From NCBI GenBank assembly GCA_965232815.1, contig OZ247427.1, positions 930,001 through 994,000 on the forward strand: a stretch of DNA of 64,000 bases. The letters are read 5' to 3'. Both the position numbers and the translations under genes were made by a program. Under the pieces are notes generated by a model that was not told where the DNA came from, did not search any database, and saw only the letters and a program-made list of their open reading frames with translations. Shown here piece after piece: positions 52,733 to 61,830 of the stretch. The stretch is from Bin87 sp026710825 (lineage in GTDB: Bacteria; Chloroflexota; Dehalococcoidia; Lucifugimonadales; UBA3495). How positions within the stretch are numbered: position 1 is the stretch's first letter; the number at the start of each line of letters is the position of its first letter.

Positions 52733-54103
52733 ATGACCACAACGATTTACGATGCCGAGCGCCGCGATATCTCCATCGCCGTGGGCGGCGACGCCATGAT
52801 CACCCGCCGGATGCAGGCGTTCCAGGAACCGCGTTTCCTGAAGCTGGTGGACATTCTCAGGGGAGCCGACGTCTCCCTGGTCAACTTGGAGATGCTGTTC
52901 CACGACTACGAGAGCACGTGGCAGTGGAGCGGGAATACGTACACCCGGTCCGACCCCAAGAACCTGGATGAGTTGAAGTGGATGGGAATCAACGCGGTGA
53001 CCACCGCCAACAACCACTCCTTCGACTTTTCCGAGGGAGGGTTCCTGACCACGCTGGAGCACTGCCGCGAGGTGGACCTGCCCCACGCCGGCGGCGGCCG
53101 CAACCTGGACGAAGCCCGCTCCCCCGCGTACGTGGACTCAGCCCGGGGCCGAGTGGCGGTGATGAGCGCGACCAGCACCTTCAGCGAGCAGTCCCGCGCC
53201 GGCGCCGGCCGGCCCGATTTCGTCGGCCGCCCGGGCGTCAACGCCCTGCGCCACGACATCACTCACCATGTGCAGCAGGACGTGTTCGACGCACTGCGCA
53301 AGGCCAACCTGGAGTTGGGGTACGAAGAGGAACACGCCTTCATGCGCCACTTTGGCTTTCGAGGAAACCAGGAAGCGCCGGACGAAAGCGCTGAAGTGGA
53401 TTTCCTGGACCACAAATTTGTCCTGGATGAGACGTTCGCCGTCCGTACCGCCCTCAACGAGGACGACCGCGTGGGCATCGGCAACTGGATCCGGGGAGCG
53501 CAGACGCAGTCCGATTGGCAGATCTACGGTGTGCATTGCCACGAGAGCGGGCCCGAGGGTGATTTCCACGGCCATTCCCGGCTGTCGCCTCCCCACTTCC
53601 TGGTGGACTTTGCCCACTGGGCCATTGACCAGGGCTGCGCCGCCTTTGTGGGCCACGGCCCCCACTTCCTGCGGGGCATCGAGATCTACAAGAACCGGCC
53701 GATCTTCTACAGCCTGGGCAACTTCATCTTCCAGAACGAGAGCGTGCTGTGGCTGCCTTACGAGGCGTACCGCCGTTTCGGGCTGGACCACGACAGCACG
53801 CCGGGCGATTACCTGGACACCCGCTCCGGCGGCGGCACCAAGGCCTTCGCGGCCGACCCGGTGTTCTGGCAGAGCGTGGTGGCGGTGTGCAACTACGCCG
53901 GCGGCGACCTGAAGGAGGTCATCCTGCATCCCATCGACATGGGGTTCGGACGTCCCATCCCACAGCGGGGCCGCCCGGTGTTGGCTGACGAGCCCATCGC
54001 CCGCGACACCCTGACGTGGCTGCAGCAAGTTTCCGAGCCCTTCGGCACCGAGATCTCCATCGAGGAAAGGGAAGGAGACCTGGTCGGAGTGATACGGCTG
54101 TAG
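52733..54103 (+). CDS. CapA-family metallophosphoesterase-like protein
   Basis: 456 residues with the calcineurin-like fold of CapA/PgsA proteins. Motifs: AVGGDAMITRRM (metal Asp), VSLVNLEMLF, AVTTANNHSFDF (Asn-His), VMSATSTFSE, YGVHCHESGPEGD and the C-terminal FVGHGPHFLRGIEIYKNRPI followed by FYSLGNFIFQ. No signal peptide or membrane anchor is visible, unlike capsule-linked CapA, so a cytoplasmic hydrolase is likely. ATG 52733 is chosen because AGGAG is nine bases upstream; ATG 52715 is less well placed. Ends at two consecutive terminators. Confidence 0.87.
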   Translation: MTTTIYDAERRDISIAVGGDAMITRRMQAFQEPRFLKLVDILRGADVSLVNLEMLFHDYESTWQWSGNTYTRSDPKNLDELKWMGINAVTTANNHSFDFSEGGFLTTLEHCREVDLPHAGGGRNLDEARSPAYVDSARGRVAVMSATSTFSEQSRAGAGRPDFVGRPGVNALRHDITHHVQQDVFDALRKANLELGYEEEHAFMRHFGFRGNQEAPDESAEVDFLDHKFVLDETFAVRTALNEDDRVGIGNWIRGAQTQSDWQIYGVHCHESGPEGDFHGHSRLSPPHFLVDFAHWAIDQGCAAFVGHGPHFLRGIEIYKNRPIFYSLGNFIFQNESVLWLPYEAYRRFGLDHDSTPGDYLDTRSGGGTKAFAADPVFWQSVVAVCNYAGGDLKEVILHPIDMGFGRPIPQRGRPVLADEPIARDTLTWLQQVSEPFGTEISIEEREGDLVGVIRL

Positions 54104-54124
54104 GGAATCCAGTTTGAATTGAGA

Positions 54125-54154
54125 ACGCCCGGGAGAACTTTCCCGGGCGTTTTT
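54125..54154 (+). terminator. Rho-independent terminator 1
   Basis: ACGCCCGGGA/TCCCGGGCGT form a perfect ten-base stem with a six-base loop and five T, 22 bases after the CapA-type gene. Confidence 0.9.
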
Positions 54155-54209
54155 GTTTGGCGACGGGTCCCCTGGACGGCGAAAAGGCCCCCAGCCGCGT
54201 TGGCTTACG

Positions 54210-54246
54210 AATCAACAGGACCGGAGTGTCCGGTCCTGTTGATTTT
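54210..54246 (+). terminator. Rho-independent terminator 2
   Basis: AATCAACAGGACCGGA and its complement form a perfect 16-base stem around a three-base loop, with T residues at the 3' edge. It backs up terminator 1 and would block read-through into the lipoprotein gene. Confidence 0.8.
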
Positions 54247-54424
54247 GGTGTCTATCGGGCCGTTGCCCAGGAATGGTTTCCAGCACGACCCTCAGACATC
54301 GACGATCGAATCATCCAATTGGCCTCCTCCATGTATCACGCTCATATTTCGACCCCGACGAGCGTCAATCCGTCGCATATCGTAACGGTTGGTACATCAA
54401 TAGATGTTTTAGGCAATATACGGC

Positions 54425-54453
54425 TTGAAGTAATCGTAATATTTTCATACAAT
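54425..54453 (+). promoter_or_regulatory. Promoter TTGAAG-N17-TACAAT
   Basis: -35 TTGAAG (54425-54430) and -10 TACAAT (54448-54453) with a 17-base spacer. It is the best candidate promoter for the substrate-binding lipoprotein and implies a 5' leader of about 245 bases. Confidence 0.5.
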
Positions 54454-54706
54454 GCGATTTGACGTCGTAATCAATCGCGCATCATCAGTTACGCGACGAA
54501 ACGATGCAGACAGGTCTGGTTTGATTGCATTCTGCTCACGCCGGCCACTGATATCAGTTTGCACGTGAAACGCATCCTGTTTTCTCGATTTTCACTTTAG
54601 CCGTGTCTTTGGCGTTACCGCCAATTGGTTGCTAGCGGCGTTGTGAAATCGTGAGCGACAACCGTGGCTCGCCGCGACGGACCCAGAGGGATGCATTGGA
54701 GGATTC

Positions 54707-56503
54707 ATGAGTTTGTTGCGTTTGTTGAAACGATCAATGGTGGTTGTGGCCGCCCTCTTCCTCGTGACCTCGCCAGTGCTCGCCTGCGATGCAGCAGCCC
54801 CGGCGCCCGTTGCCCCTACGAGCGAACCAGCGGCCGCCGCTGCGCAAGCGCCAACCGCCGTAGCGAACGAGGCTGCTGGCGGAGCGACGGCTCCCACCGT
54901 GGCTCCGACTGCAATGCCGCAACCGACCGCAGTTGACGCTGGCCCGGTCGAAGCAAACGTTGATCGGCTGGTCATCGCCTTCACCCAACCGACCCACGAG
55001 ACCAACATCCCCTGGATCGGCGCTCGCACCATGCTATCGCAGTTCAACCCGGTGCAGGAGACCCTGATCGACCTGCACCCCGAGACCGGCGAATATGCTC
55101 CTAACCTGGCTACCGACTGGAGCATGAGCGCCGACGGCAAAGCCTGGACCCTGGATTTGCGCGAAGATGTCCCGTTCCATTTTGATCTCGGAGAGTTCAC
55201 AGCCGAGGACGTGGCGCATACTCGGGGCCTGATGGGCCAGGAAGACGGCGTCAACACACTGAACGGAATGTGGCGCGAAACGGTCGACACTGTCGAGGTC
55301 GTGGATGACCACACCGTGGTGTTTCAACTCACCGCGGCGGAACCCGACCTGGACTTCGCGCTGTCCATCGGCGGCGACCTGTTGATGATGAGCAAGGCCC
55401 AATGGGATCAGGGGGGAGAGGAAGAACTCGAACAGCGCATGGTGGGCACCGCGCCGTACCGGTACGTGGAACGTGAGGTGGGCCAGTCCATCCTGTTCGA
55501 GCGCGTGCCTTACGACCATTGGAGGGTGGGCCGCCCTGACTTTCCGGAAATGCAGCAAGTGTTCGCCCCCGAAGCAGCCACCCGCCTCGCGATGATGCTT
55601 ACGGAGGAGGCGCACGTAGCCGTTTTGCCTCGCGAGGGATTGGCGCAGGCCGCCAGCGGTGGCATGGAGATCGTGAACAGCGGGATTGGCGGCACGCACA
55701 CCATGTTCCTCTTCGGAGGCCAGTACTACATCACCGGAGATGAAGCCTACGATCCGTCGATTCCCTGGGCGGCTCCAGGCGAAAAAGGCAGGTTGGTACG
55801 CCAGGCCCTGAATAAGGCTGTGGACCGCGACGAGATCAACGAGTTTATTTTCAAGGGCGGCGGCGCCCCGTACCGAGTGGTCGACTATCATCCCACGCTG
55901 CCGGGTTTCAATCCGGAATGGGATGAGCGCTGGGAGGAGATGTACGGCTACGACCCCGACAAGGCACGGGAACTATTGGCGGAAGCCGGTTACCCTGACG
56001 GATTCCCCATGAAGATCTACGGGGCGCACACGCTCCCCGGAGTGCCGGAATTGCCCGACGTTTCTGAGGCGATCAGCATTTACTTTACCGAATTGGGAAT
56101 CGATGTGGAGATCGTCAGCGTAGAGTTCAGCGTGGTGCGCAATCAGTTCAGGAACAAGTTGCTCAACGAGTTCCTGTATCCGTTGCGCAGTAGTCGTCGG
56201 CCCTTGCAGCAGCAGATTCGCGTCCACAACCTGCCCGCTCCGCTGGGAGTCGGTCATTTCTATGAGAGCGACTTCATCGTGGAGAAGTACGAAGAACTGA
56301 CTCAGAACCTCGACCCAGTGGAACGGGACAGAATCTTCCGTGAGATCGGCGACCACAAGTACGACAATTTCGCCTCGATGCCGCTCCATTGGCTGTTTAT
56401 CCAGGTGGCGGTGAACCCTGAAATCGTGGCCGAGTACAAGTTCACCGGGACGGCAGGGTGGAATTTCAGCCACATGGAAACCATCAAAGCGGTTCCCAAG
56501 TGA
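54707..56503 (+). CDS. ABC transporter substrate-binding lipoprotein, peptide type (SBP family 5)
   Basis: Extracellular solute receptor, 598 residues. The signal peptide ends in a lipobox PVLAC with Cys27. An Ala/Pro/Thr-rich linker of about 50 residues precedes the binding fold, as is usual in Chloroflexota and Gram-positive lipoproteins. The fold begins near residue 85 with LVIAFTQP and includes YAPNLATDWSMSADGKAWTL (quoted as NLATDWSMSADGKAWTLDL), LREDVPFH, GTAPYRYVERE and ARELLAEAGYPDGFP, all typical of DppA/OppA proteins. SD GGAGG. No permease or ATPase genes are next to it, so its transporter is elsewhere or shared. Confidence 0.9.
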   Translation: MSLLRLLKRSMVVVAALFLVTSPVLACDAAAPAPVAPTSEPAAAAAQAPTAVANEAAGGATAPTVAPTAMPQPTAVDAGPVEANVDRLVIAFTQPTHETNIPWIGARTMLSQFNPVQETLIDLHPETGEYAPNLATDWSMSADGKAWTLDLREDVPFHFDLGEFTAEDVAHTRGLMGQEDGVNTLNGMWRETVDTVEVVDDHTVVFQLTAAEPDLDFALSIGGDLLMMSKAQWDQGGEEELEQRMVGTAPYRYVEREVGQSILFERVPYDHWRVGRPDFPEMQQVFAPEAATRLAMMLTEEAHVAVLPREGLAQAASGGMEIVNSGIGGTHTMFLFGGQYYITGDEAYDPSIPWAAPGEKGRLVRQALNKAVDRDEINEFIFKGGGAPYRVVDYHPTLPGFNPEWDERWEEMYGYDPDKARELLAEAGYPDGFPMKIYGAHTLPGVPELPDVSEAISIYFTELGIDVEIVSVEFSVVRNQFRNKLLNEFLYPLRSSRRPLQQQIRVHNLPAPLGVGHFYESDFIVEKYEELTQNLDPVERDRIFREIGDHKYDNFASMPLHWLFIQVAVNPEIVAEYKFTGTAGWNFSHMETIKAVPK

Positions 56504-56547
56504 AGGTCTGACGACTCCCAAGCCCAGTGAATTTTAAACGTAGCAGC

Positions 56548-56574
56548 GGCGGCGCCGGACCACCGGGCGCCGCC
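56548..56574. terminator. G+C-rich hairpin after lipoprotein gene
   Basis: GGCGGCGCC and GGCGCCGCC with a nine-base loop, 45 bases after the stop, between convergent genes. No T tract, so assignment is tentative. Confidence 0.4.
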
Positions 56575-56685
56575 AGTGTCAGTGCCCAGCGGCGGCGCGA
56601 TACCAGAGCCCGTATTGGGCAGTTACAGGCCGGAGATGGCTCGCCGTACCATTCTCCCGCGATCGATCCCGTTTCGAGTTGCGCC

Positions 56686-57135
56686 CTAGTGCGGGGTGTT
56701 GAACTGCACCAGTATCCCGTCCGGGTCAAAAACGTAGATACTGCGGATATCGCCATCGGAGTTGGTGAATGACTCGATGGGGCCGGCCAGTTCAACGCCC
56801 TTGCTGAGCAGTTCGTGGGTCAACCCCTTGACGTCTTCGACTCCGAACGAGATGTGGCTGATGCCGACCATGTCCAGCTTGATGGGCTCGCCATCAGGGT
56901 TGTCGCCGGGATGGCTGGTGAGCGTCAGCGTGGGCGTGGCTCCATCGCCGTAGGCCAGGCTGACCCAGCGGCGGGCCTGGCGCTCATGCAGGTAGTTGTG
57001 CAGGCGCCCGCCCTCGGTGGGGTCGGTCATGCGGTCGCCCAGGACCGTCATGCCCAGGATGTCGCGGTAGAACGCCAGCGACCGGTCCATGTCGCTGACG
57101 CAGATTCCGATGTGGGTAACGCAAGTTGCGTCCAT
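56686..57135 (-). CDS. VOC/glyoxalase superfamily protein
   Basis: 149 residues with two beta-alpha-beta-beta-beta modules. CVTHIGICVSDMDRSLAFYRDILGM (quoted as THIGICVSDMDRSLAFY) gives the first metal His; GISHISFGVEDV the second His; YVFDPDGILVQFNTPH ends where many family members have the terminal Glu, here Gln. The Gln may weaken metal binding. Start ATG 57135 follows GGGAGG. Eighty-six bases downstream of a second VOC gene, so the two are probably cotranscribed. Confidence 0.85.
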   Translation of the reverse strand: MDATCVTHIGICVSDMDRSLAFYRDILGMTVLGDRMTDPTEGGRLHNYLHERQARRWVSLAYGDGATPTLTLTSHPGDNPDGEPIKLDMVGISHISFGVEDVKGLTHELLSKGVELAGPIESFTNSDGDIRSIYVFDPDGILVQFNTPH

Positions 57136-57221
57136 AGTGTTCGCCTCCCTGGAGTTGACGGCGGCCCGATTCACACATGGTTTCGGGCCGCCAGGCCGGA
57201 CGGGTCGAGGTGTACGGCGTC

Positions 57222-57632
57222 CTAGTCCATGGGCGCGATGTGGAGCCAGCCCGGCTCCGAAATGTCCAGAACCTGCCCGTTGGGGCCGGACCACTTCTCC
57301 TCGGCGCGCGGCGGACGCGGCTGGCCGTCCGGGGCCACATCGCGTCGAACGATCTCCTCTCCGCTGATTTCCTTGAGTTTCGCGCCCGTCTCCTCCAGGC
57401 TGTCGACCTGGAACCCGATGTGGTGGATGCCGTCGTAGTTCTCGCCGTTGGGGCCGACGTCGGCATCCTCGTTGGTCTTCCACTTGAGGATGGTCAGGTT
57501 GATGTCGCCGTCGGAAAGCTGGATCTGGCGTGCGTTGCGGGCGACCTCGAACAGGTCGAAGCCTTCCTTGTAGAACTTTGCCACGGCGTCCGGATCCTCG
57601 CAGGTGATGGCGACGTGCTTGATTTTGGCCAT
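57222..57632 (-). CDS. VOC/glyoxalase superfamily protein
   Basis: 136 residues, one VOC unit: KIKHVAITCEDPDAVAKFYKE with His, GIHHIGFQVDSLEETGAKLKE with paired His, and a C-terminal GPNGQVLDISEPGWLH in which the terminal Glu position is Asp or shifted. SD GGGAGGAG and a minus-strand TATAAT 30 bases upstream. Substrate unknown. Divergent from the MmgE/PrpD gene. Confidence 0.85.
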   Translation of the reverse strand: MAKIKHVAITCEDPDAVAKFYKEGFDLFEVARNARQIQLSDGDINLTILKWKTNEDADVGPNGENYDGIHHIGFQVDSLEETGAKLKEISGEEIVRRDVAPDGQPRPPRAEEKWSGPNGQVLDISEPGWLHIAPMD

Positions 57633-57661
57633 AGTGGCTCCTCCCAGTCTGATTTCGGCAC

Positions 57662-57667
57662 ATTATA
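57662..57667 (-). promoter_or_regulatory. -10 element TATAAT (minus strand)
   Basis: On the minus strand CGGCTATAATGTGCC lies 30 bases upstream of the first VOC gene. Confidence 0.5.
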
Positions 57668-57857
57668 GCCGTGATGCGGCGCGTTGTAGCGTCTGCCACC
57701 GGATCGAGTCAGCGCGGTCCCGCATTGTGCAGCGCTGGGGCGGTGGCTTTACCCTGCGCTGGGTGATACCCTGTCGCCCGGCCACCTGGCCTACCCGACA
57801 GCCAGCAACACTTCTCCCTCTGACGCCGTTCCGGCGCACCTGTGAGGCAGGTATTCC

Positions 57858-59201
57858 ATGACCACGACCCGTACCCTGGCGGAGTTTATCGCCGACACCG
57901 AATTTGAGAGCCTGCCATCGCCGGTGGTGGTGGCAGCCAAGATCGCGATCCTGGACGGAGTGGCGAACATGGCGGCGGGTTCGGTGCAGGAACTGGCTGA
58001 CATCATCGGGCGCTACGTGCGCGACGCTGGCGGGTCCTCCCAGGCGTCAGTGATCGGCTGGGGTTACAAGACCAACCCGCCGTCGGCCGCCTTCGCCAAC
58101 GGGGTTTTCGGACACTGCCTGGACTACGAGATCCAGGGGTTCCCGCCCACCCACGGCACGTCATCCTGCCTGCCGTCGGCCCTGGCGCTGGCGGAGCAGC
58201 ACAACGTTGCGGGCAGCCGGGTAATCACCGCCTACGTGCTGGGCTGGGAGATCCAGGGACGGCTGCGGGCCGCTTCGGCTCCGGCCACCCGAAACGGATA
58301 CCATCCGCCGGGGTTGGTGGGACCACTGGGAGGCGCGGCGGCGTCCGCCAAGACCCTGGGCCTCGACGCGGACCAGACGCTGATGGCCCTGGGCATCGCC
58401 GCCTCCCGCACTGGCGGCCTGACCGCCAACACCGGAACCATGGTGAAGTCCACGCACCCGGGCAACGCGGCGAGAATGGGAGCCGAGGCGGGCATCCTGG
58501 CCGGCATGGGCTACACTGCCAGCGATGAGGTCCTGGAGTCGCCGGTGGGTTACGCGGCCGCGCTGTTCGGCGGCGAGTTCGACTGGGATATCGCCACGGG
58601 CGGCCTGGGAGCGTCGTGGCGGCTGATCGACCCGGGTTTTGACATCAAGCGGTTCCCCGCCCAGGTCTACATGCAGAACGCCATCGAGGCGGCGCTGAAC
58701 CTGCGCGATGAGCACGGCATCGGGCCCGACGACATCGAGCGGGTGACCATCCGCCGGCAGGGAAGGGGCCATTCTGGACCGATGCCTCGCAGCGGGCTGG
58801 ACGGCAAGTTCAGCGTGGAATATTGCGCCGCCGCCGCCCTGCTGGACGGCCGAGTGGGCATCGACACTTTCACCGACGCCCGCCGTTTCTCTCCGGATAT
58901 GGATGAGATGCTGGGTCGCATCGGCGTGGAACCGGAGGGGCCGGAATCGGGAGCGACGGAGGCGACCGCCGTGCTCAAGGACGGCAGGACGGTGAGCGCC
59001 GAATGTTCCGCCTTCAGCGGGTCGGCGTCCAACCCGATGTCGCGGGAGCAGCGGCTGGAAAAGGTGCGCGACTGCTTCGTGCGCGCGCTGTCGGAAGCCG
59101 ACACCGAGCGAGTGCTAGAAATGTTGGAGAACCTGGAGAGCCTCGACGACACGGCGGAGTTGATGGCCGTGCTGGGACAGGCTGCGGCCGGCAGGAACTG
59201 A
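57858..59201 (+). CDS. MmgE/PrpD family protein
   Basis: Dehydratase or decarboxylase fold related to 2-methylcitrate dehydratase and cis-aconitate decarboxylase, 447 residues. Typical segments: LAEFIADTEFESLPSPVV, DGVANMAAGS, FGHCLDYEIQGFPPTHGTSS, HPPGLVGPLGGAAASAKTLGL, quoted in parts, and VKSTHPGNAARMGAEAGILA with the conserved His of the helical domain. The C-terminal domain ends MSREQRLEKVRDCF. No clear SD. Starts a run of same-strand catabolic genes. Substrate probably a tricarboxylate-like or hydroxy acid. Confidence 0.88.
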   Translation: MTTTRTLAEFIADTEFESLPSPVVVAAKIAILDGVANMAAGSVQELADIIGRYVRDAGGSSQASVIGWGYKTNPPSAAFANGVFGHCLDYEIQGFPPTHGTSSCLPSALALAEQHNVAGSRVITAYVLGWEIQGRLRAASAPATRNGYHPPGLVGPLGGAAASAKTLGLDADQTLMALGIAASRTGGLTANTGTMVKSTHPGNAARMGAEAGILAGMGYTASDEVLESPVGYAAALFGGEFDWDIATGGLGASWRLIDPGFDIKRFPAQVYMQNAIEAALNLRDEHGIGPDDIERVTIRRQGRGHSGPMPRSGLDGKFSVEYCAAAALLDGRVGIDTFTDARRFSPDMDEMLGRIGVEPEGPESGATEATAVLKDGRTVSAECSAFSGSASNPMSREQRLEKVRDCFVRALSEADTERVLEMLENLESLDDTAELMAVLGQAAAGRN

Positions 59202-59243
59202 ACGGGCCGGTCCCGTCGCCACAGCGGCTGAATTACGGTTTTT

Positions 59244-60557
59244 GTGTTTCTAAAGGGCAAGCTCCACTACGCCTGGATCATCGTGGCCATCGCCGCGATG
59301 ATGGGGTTCATCACCTCTTCGGTGCGGTTCGCGGCGGCTGCCCTGGTGCCCTATCTGAGCGATGCCACCGGTGATTTCGGCTGGAGCTATGGAGCGATCA
59401 CGCTGGCGTTCAGCCTCCAGTGGATAATTTTCGGGATGGCGAGCCCCTATGTGGGTTGGCTCGGCGACCGGTACGGAGTCCGCTGGTTCCTGCTGTTTGG
59501 CGCCATCCTGTTCATCATCGGGATGCTGCTGACGGGCATCATGAACAGCCTGTGGCAGTTCTACCTGTTCTTCGGCGTGATCCTGGGTATCGCCTCCACG
59601 ATTTTCACCGTGCTGCCCGTGTCCGGCATCACCCTGTGGTTCCGGAGACACCTGGGCGCGGCCATGGGGATCGTGTGGTCGTTCCAGGGAATCGGCGTTG
59701 TTGCGTTCCTGTTCCTGATCGGCGCGGCGTTCGGACAACTGGGGATTCAATGGATCTTCTGGCTTCCGGGCATTGCTGGCGGAGCGATTCTGCTGGTGCT
59801 GGTGCGGTTCTTTTACAACGGGCCGGCCGACATAGGCTTGCGACCCTTCGGCGATCTCGGCAACGAGCCGATCCAAAAGCCCAGGAGGGACGAGGCCACC
59901 AAGGTAAGGGCCAAAGTCTTCATCCAGCAGGCCAAGCGCACCGCCACGTTCTGGAACCTCATCGGCATCCACTACTGGGGATGCATGGGCCACCAGATCA
60001 TCAACGTGTTGATCGTGGCCATCGCCGTGGACCGGGGCCTGTCCCTGGCCGCAGCCACCGGCGTGCTGGCGGCCCAGCAGGTCGTGGGCGTCGTCGTCCG
60101 CGCCGCCGTGCCCGTGGTGGCGGAGCGCCTGGGTTGCAGGATGGTCTGGGTGGTCGGTATGGCCCTCCAGGTATTCCCGCTGCTGCTCATCCTCTTTTTC
60201 AACGACCTTTGGGCGTATTACCTGTTCGGCATATTCTTTGGCATCGGCCAGAGTACGGAGGTGCCCACGTTCCCCATCGCCAACCGCCAGTACTACGGAA
60301 ACGTTCCCCAGGGCAGCCTCTACGGGTGGCAGAGCCTGGGCAGCGGCCTCGGCATGGGACTGGCCCCCCTGGCCGGCGGGCTCCTGTGGGACTTCACCGG
60401 AACCTACCTGGCGCCGCTGCTTCTGTCCCTGGGGTTCAGCACGATGGCCCTGATCCAGTCATGGCTGCTGCCCTCGCCCAAGGTGAGGCAAATTCCCGAC
60501 TGGGAAACCCACCTGCCCGCCAACCTGCAGCCCGCCGGCGTCAGGGCCGCCGATTAG
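59244..60557 (+). CDS. MFS transporter
   Basis: 437-residue carrier with twelve hydrophobic helices. N-terminus HYAWIIVAIAAMMGFITSS and the loop GWLGDRYGVRWFLLFG match the carboxylate/nitrate-like MFS group. Helix 4-5 region ILGIASTIFTVLPVSG; the C-terminal half has EVPTFPIANRQYYG. Start GTG at 59244, 42 bases after the MmgE/PrpD stop, with little SD. Same operon order as MmgE-MFS-oxidase suggests import of the acid substrate. Confidence 0.88.
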   Translation: MFLKGKLHYAWIIVAIAAMMGFITSSVRFAAAALVPYLSDATGDFGWSYGAITLAFSLQWIIFGMASPYVGWLGDRYGVRWFLLFGAILFIIGMLLTGIMNSLWQFYLFFGVILGIASTIFTVLPVSGITLWFRRHLGAAMGIVWSFQGIGVVAFLFLIGAAFGQLGIQWIFWLPGIAGGAILLVLVRFFYNGPADIGLRPFGDLGNEPIQKPRRDEATKVRAKVFIQQAKRTATFWNLIGIHYWGCMGHQIINVLIVAIAVDRGLSLAAATGVLAAQQVVGVVVRAAVPVVAERLGCRMVWVVGMALQVFPLLLILFFNDLWAYYLFGIFFGIGQSTEVPTFPIANRQYYGNVPQGSLYGWQSLGSGLGMGLAPLAGGLLWDFTGTYLAPLLLSLGFSTMALIQSWLLPSPKVRQIPDWETHLPANLQPAGVRAAD

Positions 60558-60624
60558 AGCGAGCCGCGACTGACGGCTGTCGGAGTAACCAGGGACTCGT
60601 CGCGACCGACGCGGAGTATCAGCA

Positions 60625-61812
60625 ATGACCAACCAGACCGCGGACGTTGTCGTCGTGGGCGGCGGCGTGATCGGAACCAGCATCGCGATGCACCTGGCCA
60701 TGATCGGATCCGGCCGGGTCGTCCTGGTGGAACAGGGCCACCTGGCAAGCGGAGCCAGCGGCCTGTCCGGCGCGATGGTGAGGGAGCATTACCTGCATCC
60801 GACGCTGGTGCGGATGTCCATGGAGGCGAGGTCCGTCTTCCACAACTTCGCCGATGTGATCGGTGGCGATGTGAGATTCCGGAACACGGGCCGGCTGCAG
60901 TTGTTCCCGGAGCACGACGAGCCCGCGGTGCGCGCCAACGTCGCAATGAACCGGGACCTGGGCGTCAACATCGAGATGCTCACCCCGTCGGAGGCGACCC
61001 GCATCGTGCCGCAACTGGACGTCTCCGGCATTGCGGTGTGCGGGCACGAGCCGGACGCCGGTTATGCGGACCCGGTGGCAACGACCTACGCCTACGCCGA
61101 TCGAGCGCGAACGCTGGGAGCGGAGATCATCACTCAGACTCCCGTAAACGAACTCATCGTTTCAGGAGGGCGCATCACGGCGGTTGAGACTGCGGCCGGC
61201 CGCATCGAGACCGATACGGTGGTGGTGGCCGCCGGCTCGCGCACCAACCGGTTGGTCGGCCCAATCGCAGAGCAGTTGCCGATAACTGCCACCCGCGTGC
61301 AGATGGCCCATTTCTTCCGCCCGCCCGCGCTGGAATCCCTGAGCACCATCGTGATCGACCGTTCCACGGGCGCCTACCTGCGGGAGGACGCGGGCCGAGG
61401 CGCGCTGGTGGGAGCGGAGGGTCCGGGAGACCTGAGCGAGTTTGAAAATCCCGACGACATCCCCAGGAATGCCGAGCATGAAATGATCGAGAGCCTGTGG
61501 CGGCGCGCCAGCACGAGGTTGCCCGATTTCGCCGCCGCCATCTGCCGGGGCGGTTACAGCGCGCACTATGACATGACGCCCGACGGCAACCCAATCATAG
61601 ATCAGAGTCCAAACGTGGCGGGGTTGTTTTATGCTGCCGGATTCAGCGGGCACGGCTTCAAGCTGTCGCCGGTGATCGGGAGGATGGTGGCGGAACTGGT
61701 CTTGCATGGCGAGTGCAGCGACCATCCCGTGGAGCGGTTCCGGTTGAGCCGGTTTGCCGACGGCGAGCCGCTGCTGGCGGAGCACCCGTACCAGGGGACG
61801 AGCCATCAGTGA
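60625..61812 (+). CDS. FAD-dependent oxidase of the DAO family
   Basis: Amine or amino-acid oxidase like sarcosine oxidase beta, 395 residues. FAD motif VVVVGGGVIGTSIAMHLA, second ribose contact VLVEQGHLASGASGLSGAMV, substrate-domain CGHEPDAGYADP, and the C-terminal flavin motif TPDGNPIIDQSPNVAGLFYAAGFSGHGFKL, quoted in part. The GHGF motif near residue 345 is diagnostic of the sarcosine oxidase group. It lies 67 bases after the MFS gene and 18 bases before the MetE-like gene, so it is probably translationally linked with the latter. Demethylation of an N-methyl compound is plausible. Confidence 0.9.
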   Translation: MTNQTADVVVVGGGVIGTSIAMHLAMIGSGRVVLVEQGHLASGASGLSGAMVREHYLHPTLVRMSMEARSVFHNFADVIGGDVRFRNTGRLQLFPEHDEPAVRANVAMNRDLGVNIEMLTPSEATRIVPQLDVSGIAVCGHEPDAGYADPVATTYAYADRARTLGAEIITQTPVNELIVSGGRITAVETAAGRIETDTVVVAAGSRTNRLVGPIAEQLPITATRVQMAHFFRPPALESLSTIVIDRSTGAYLREDAGRGALVGAEGPGDLSEFENPDDIPRNAEHEMIESLWRRASTRLPDFAAAICRGGYSAHYDMTPDGNPIIDQSPNVAGLFYAAGFSGHGFKLSPVIGRMVAELVLHGECSDHPVERFRLSRFADGEPLLAEHPYQGTSHQ

Positions 61813-61830
61813 CCGGGACACGGAGGGATT

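Larger units (their letters stand above)
54104..54706. other. 600-base intergenic region with terminators and promoter
   Basis: Contains two terminators (54125-54154, 54210-54246) and a good promoter (54425-54453). About 250 bases lie between that promoter and the lipoprotein gene, a long AT-rich leader. A 101-codon open frame across it passes through a terminator and is not supported. Confidence 0.55.

Noticed and set aside
54157..54462. A 101-codon frame after the CapA-type gene
   Set aside because: It runs through terminator 2 and has no convincing SD or family similarity.
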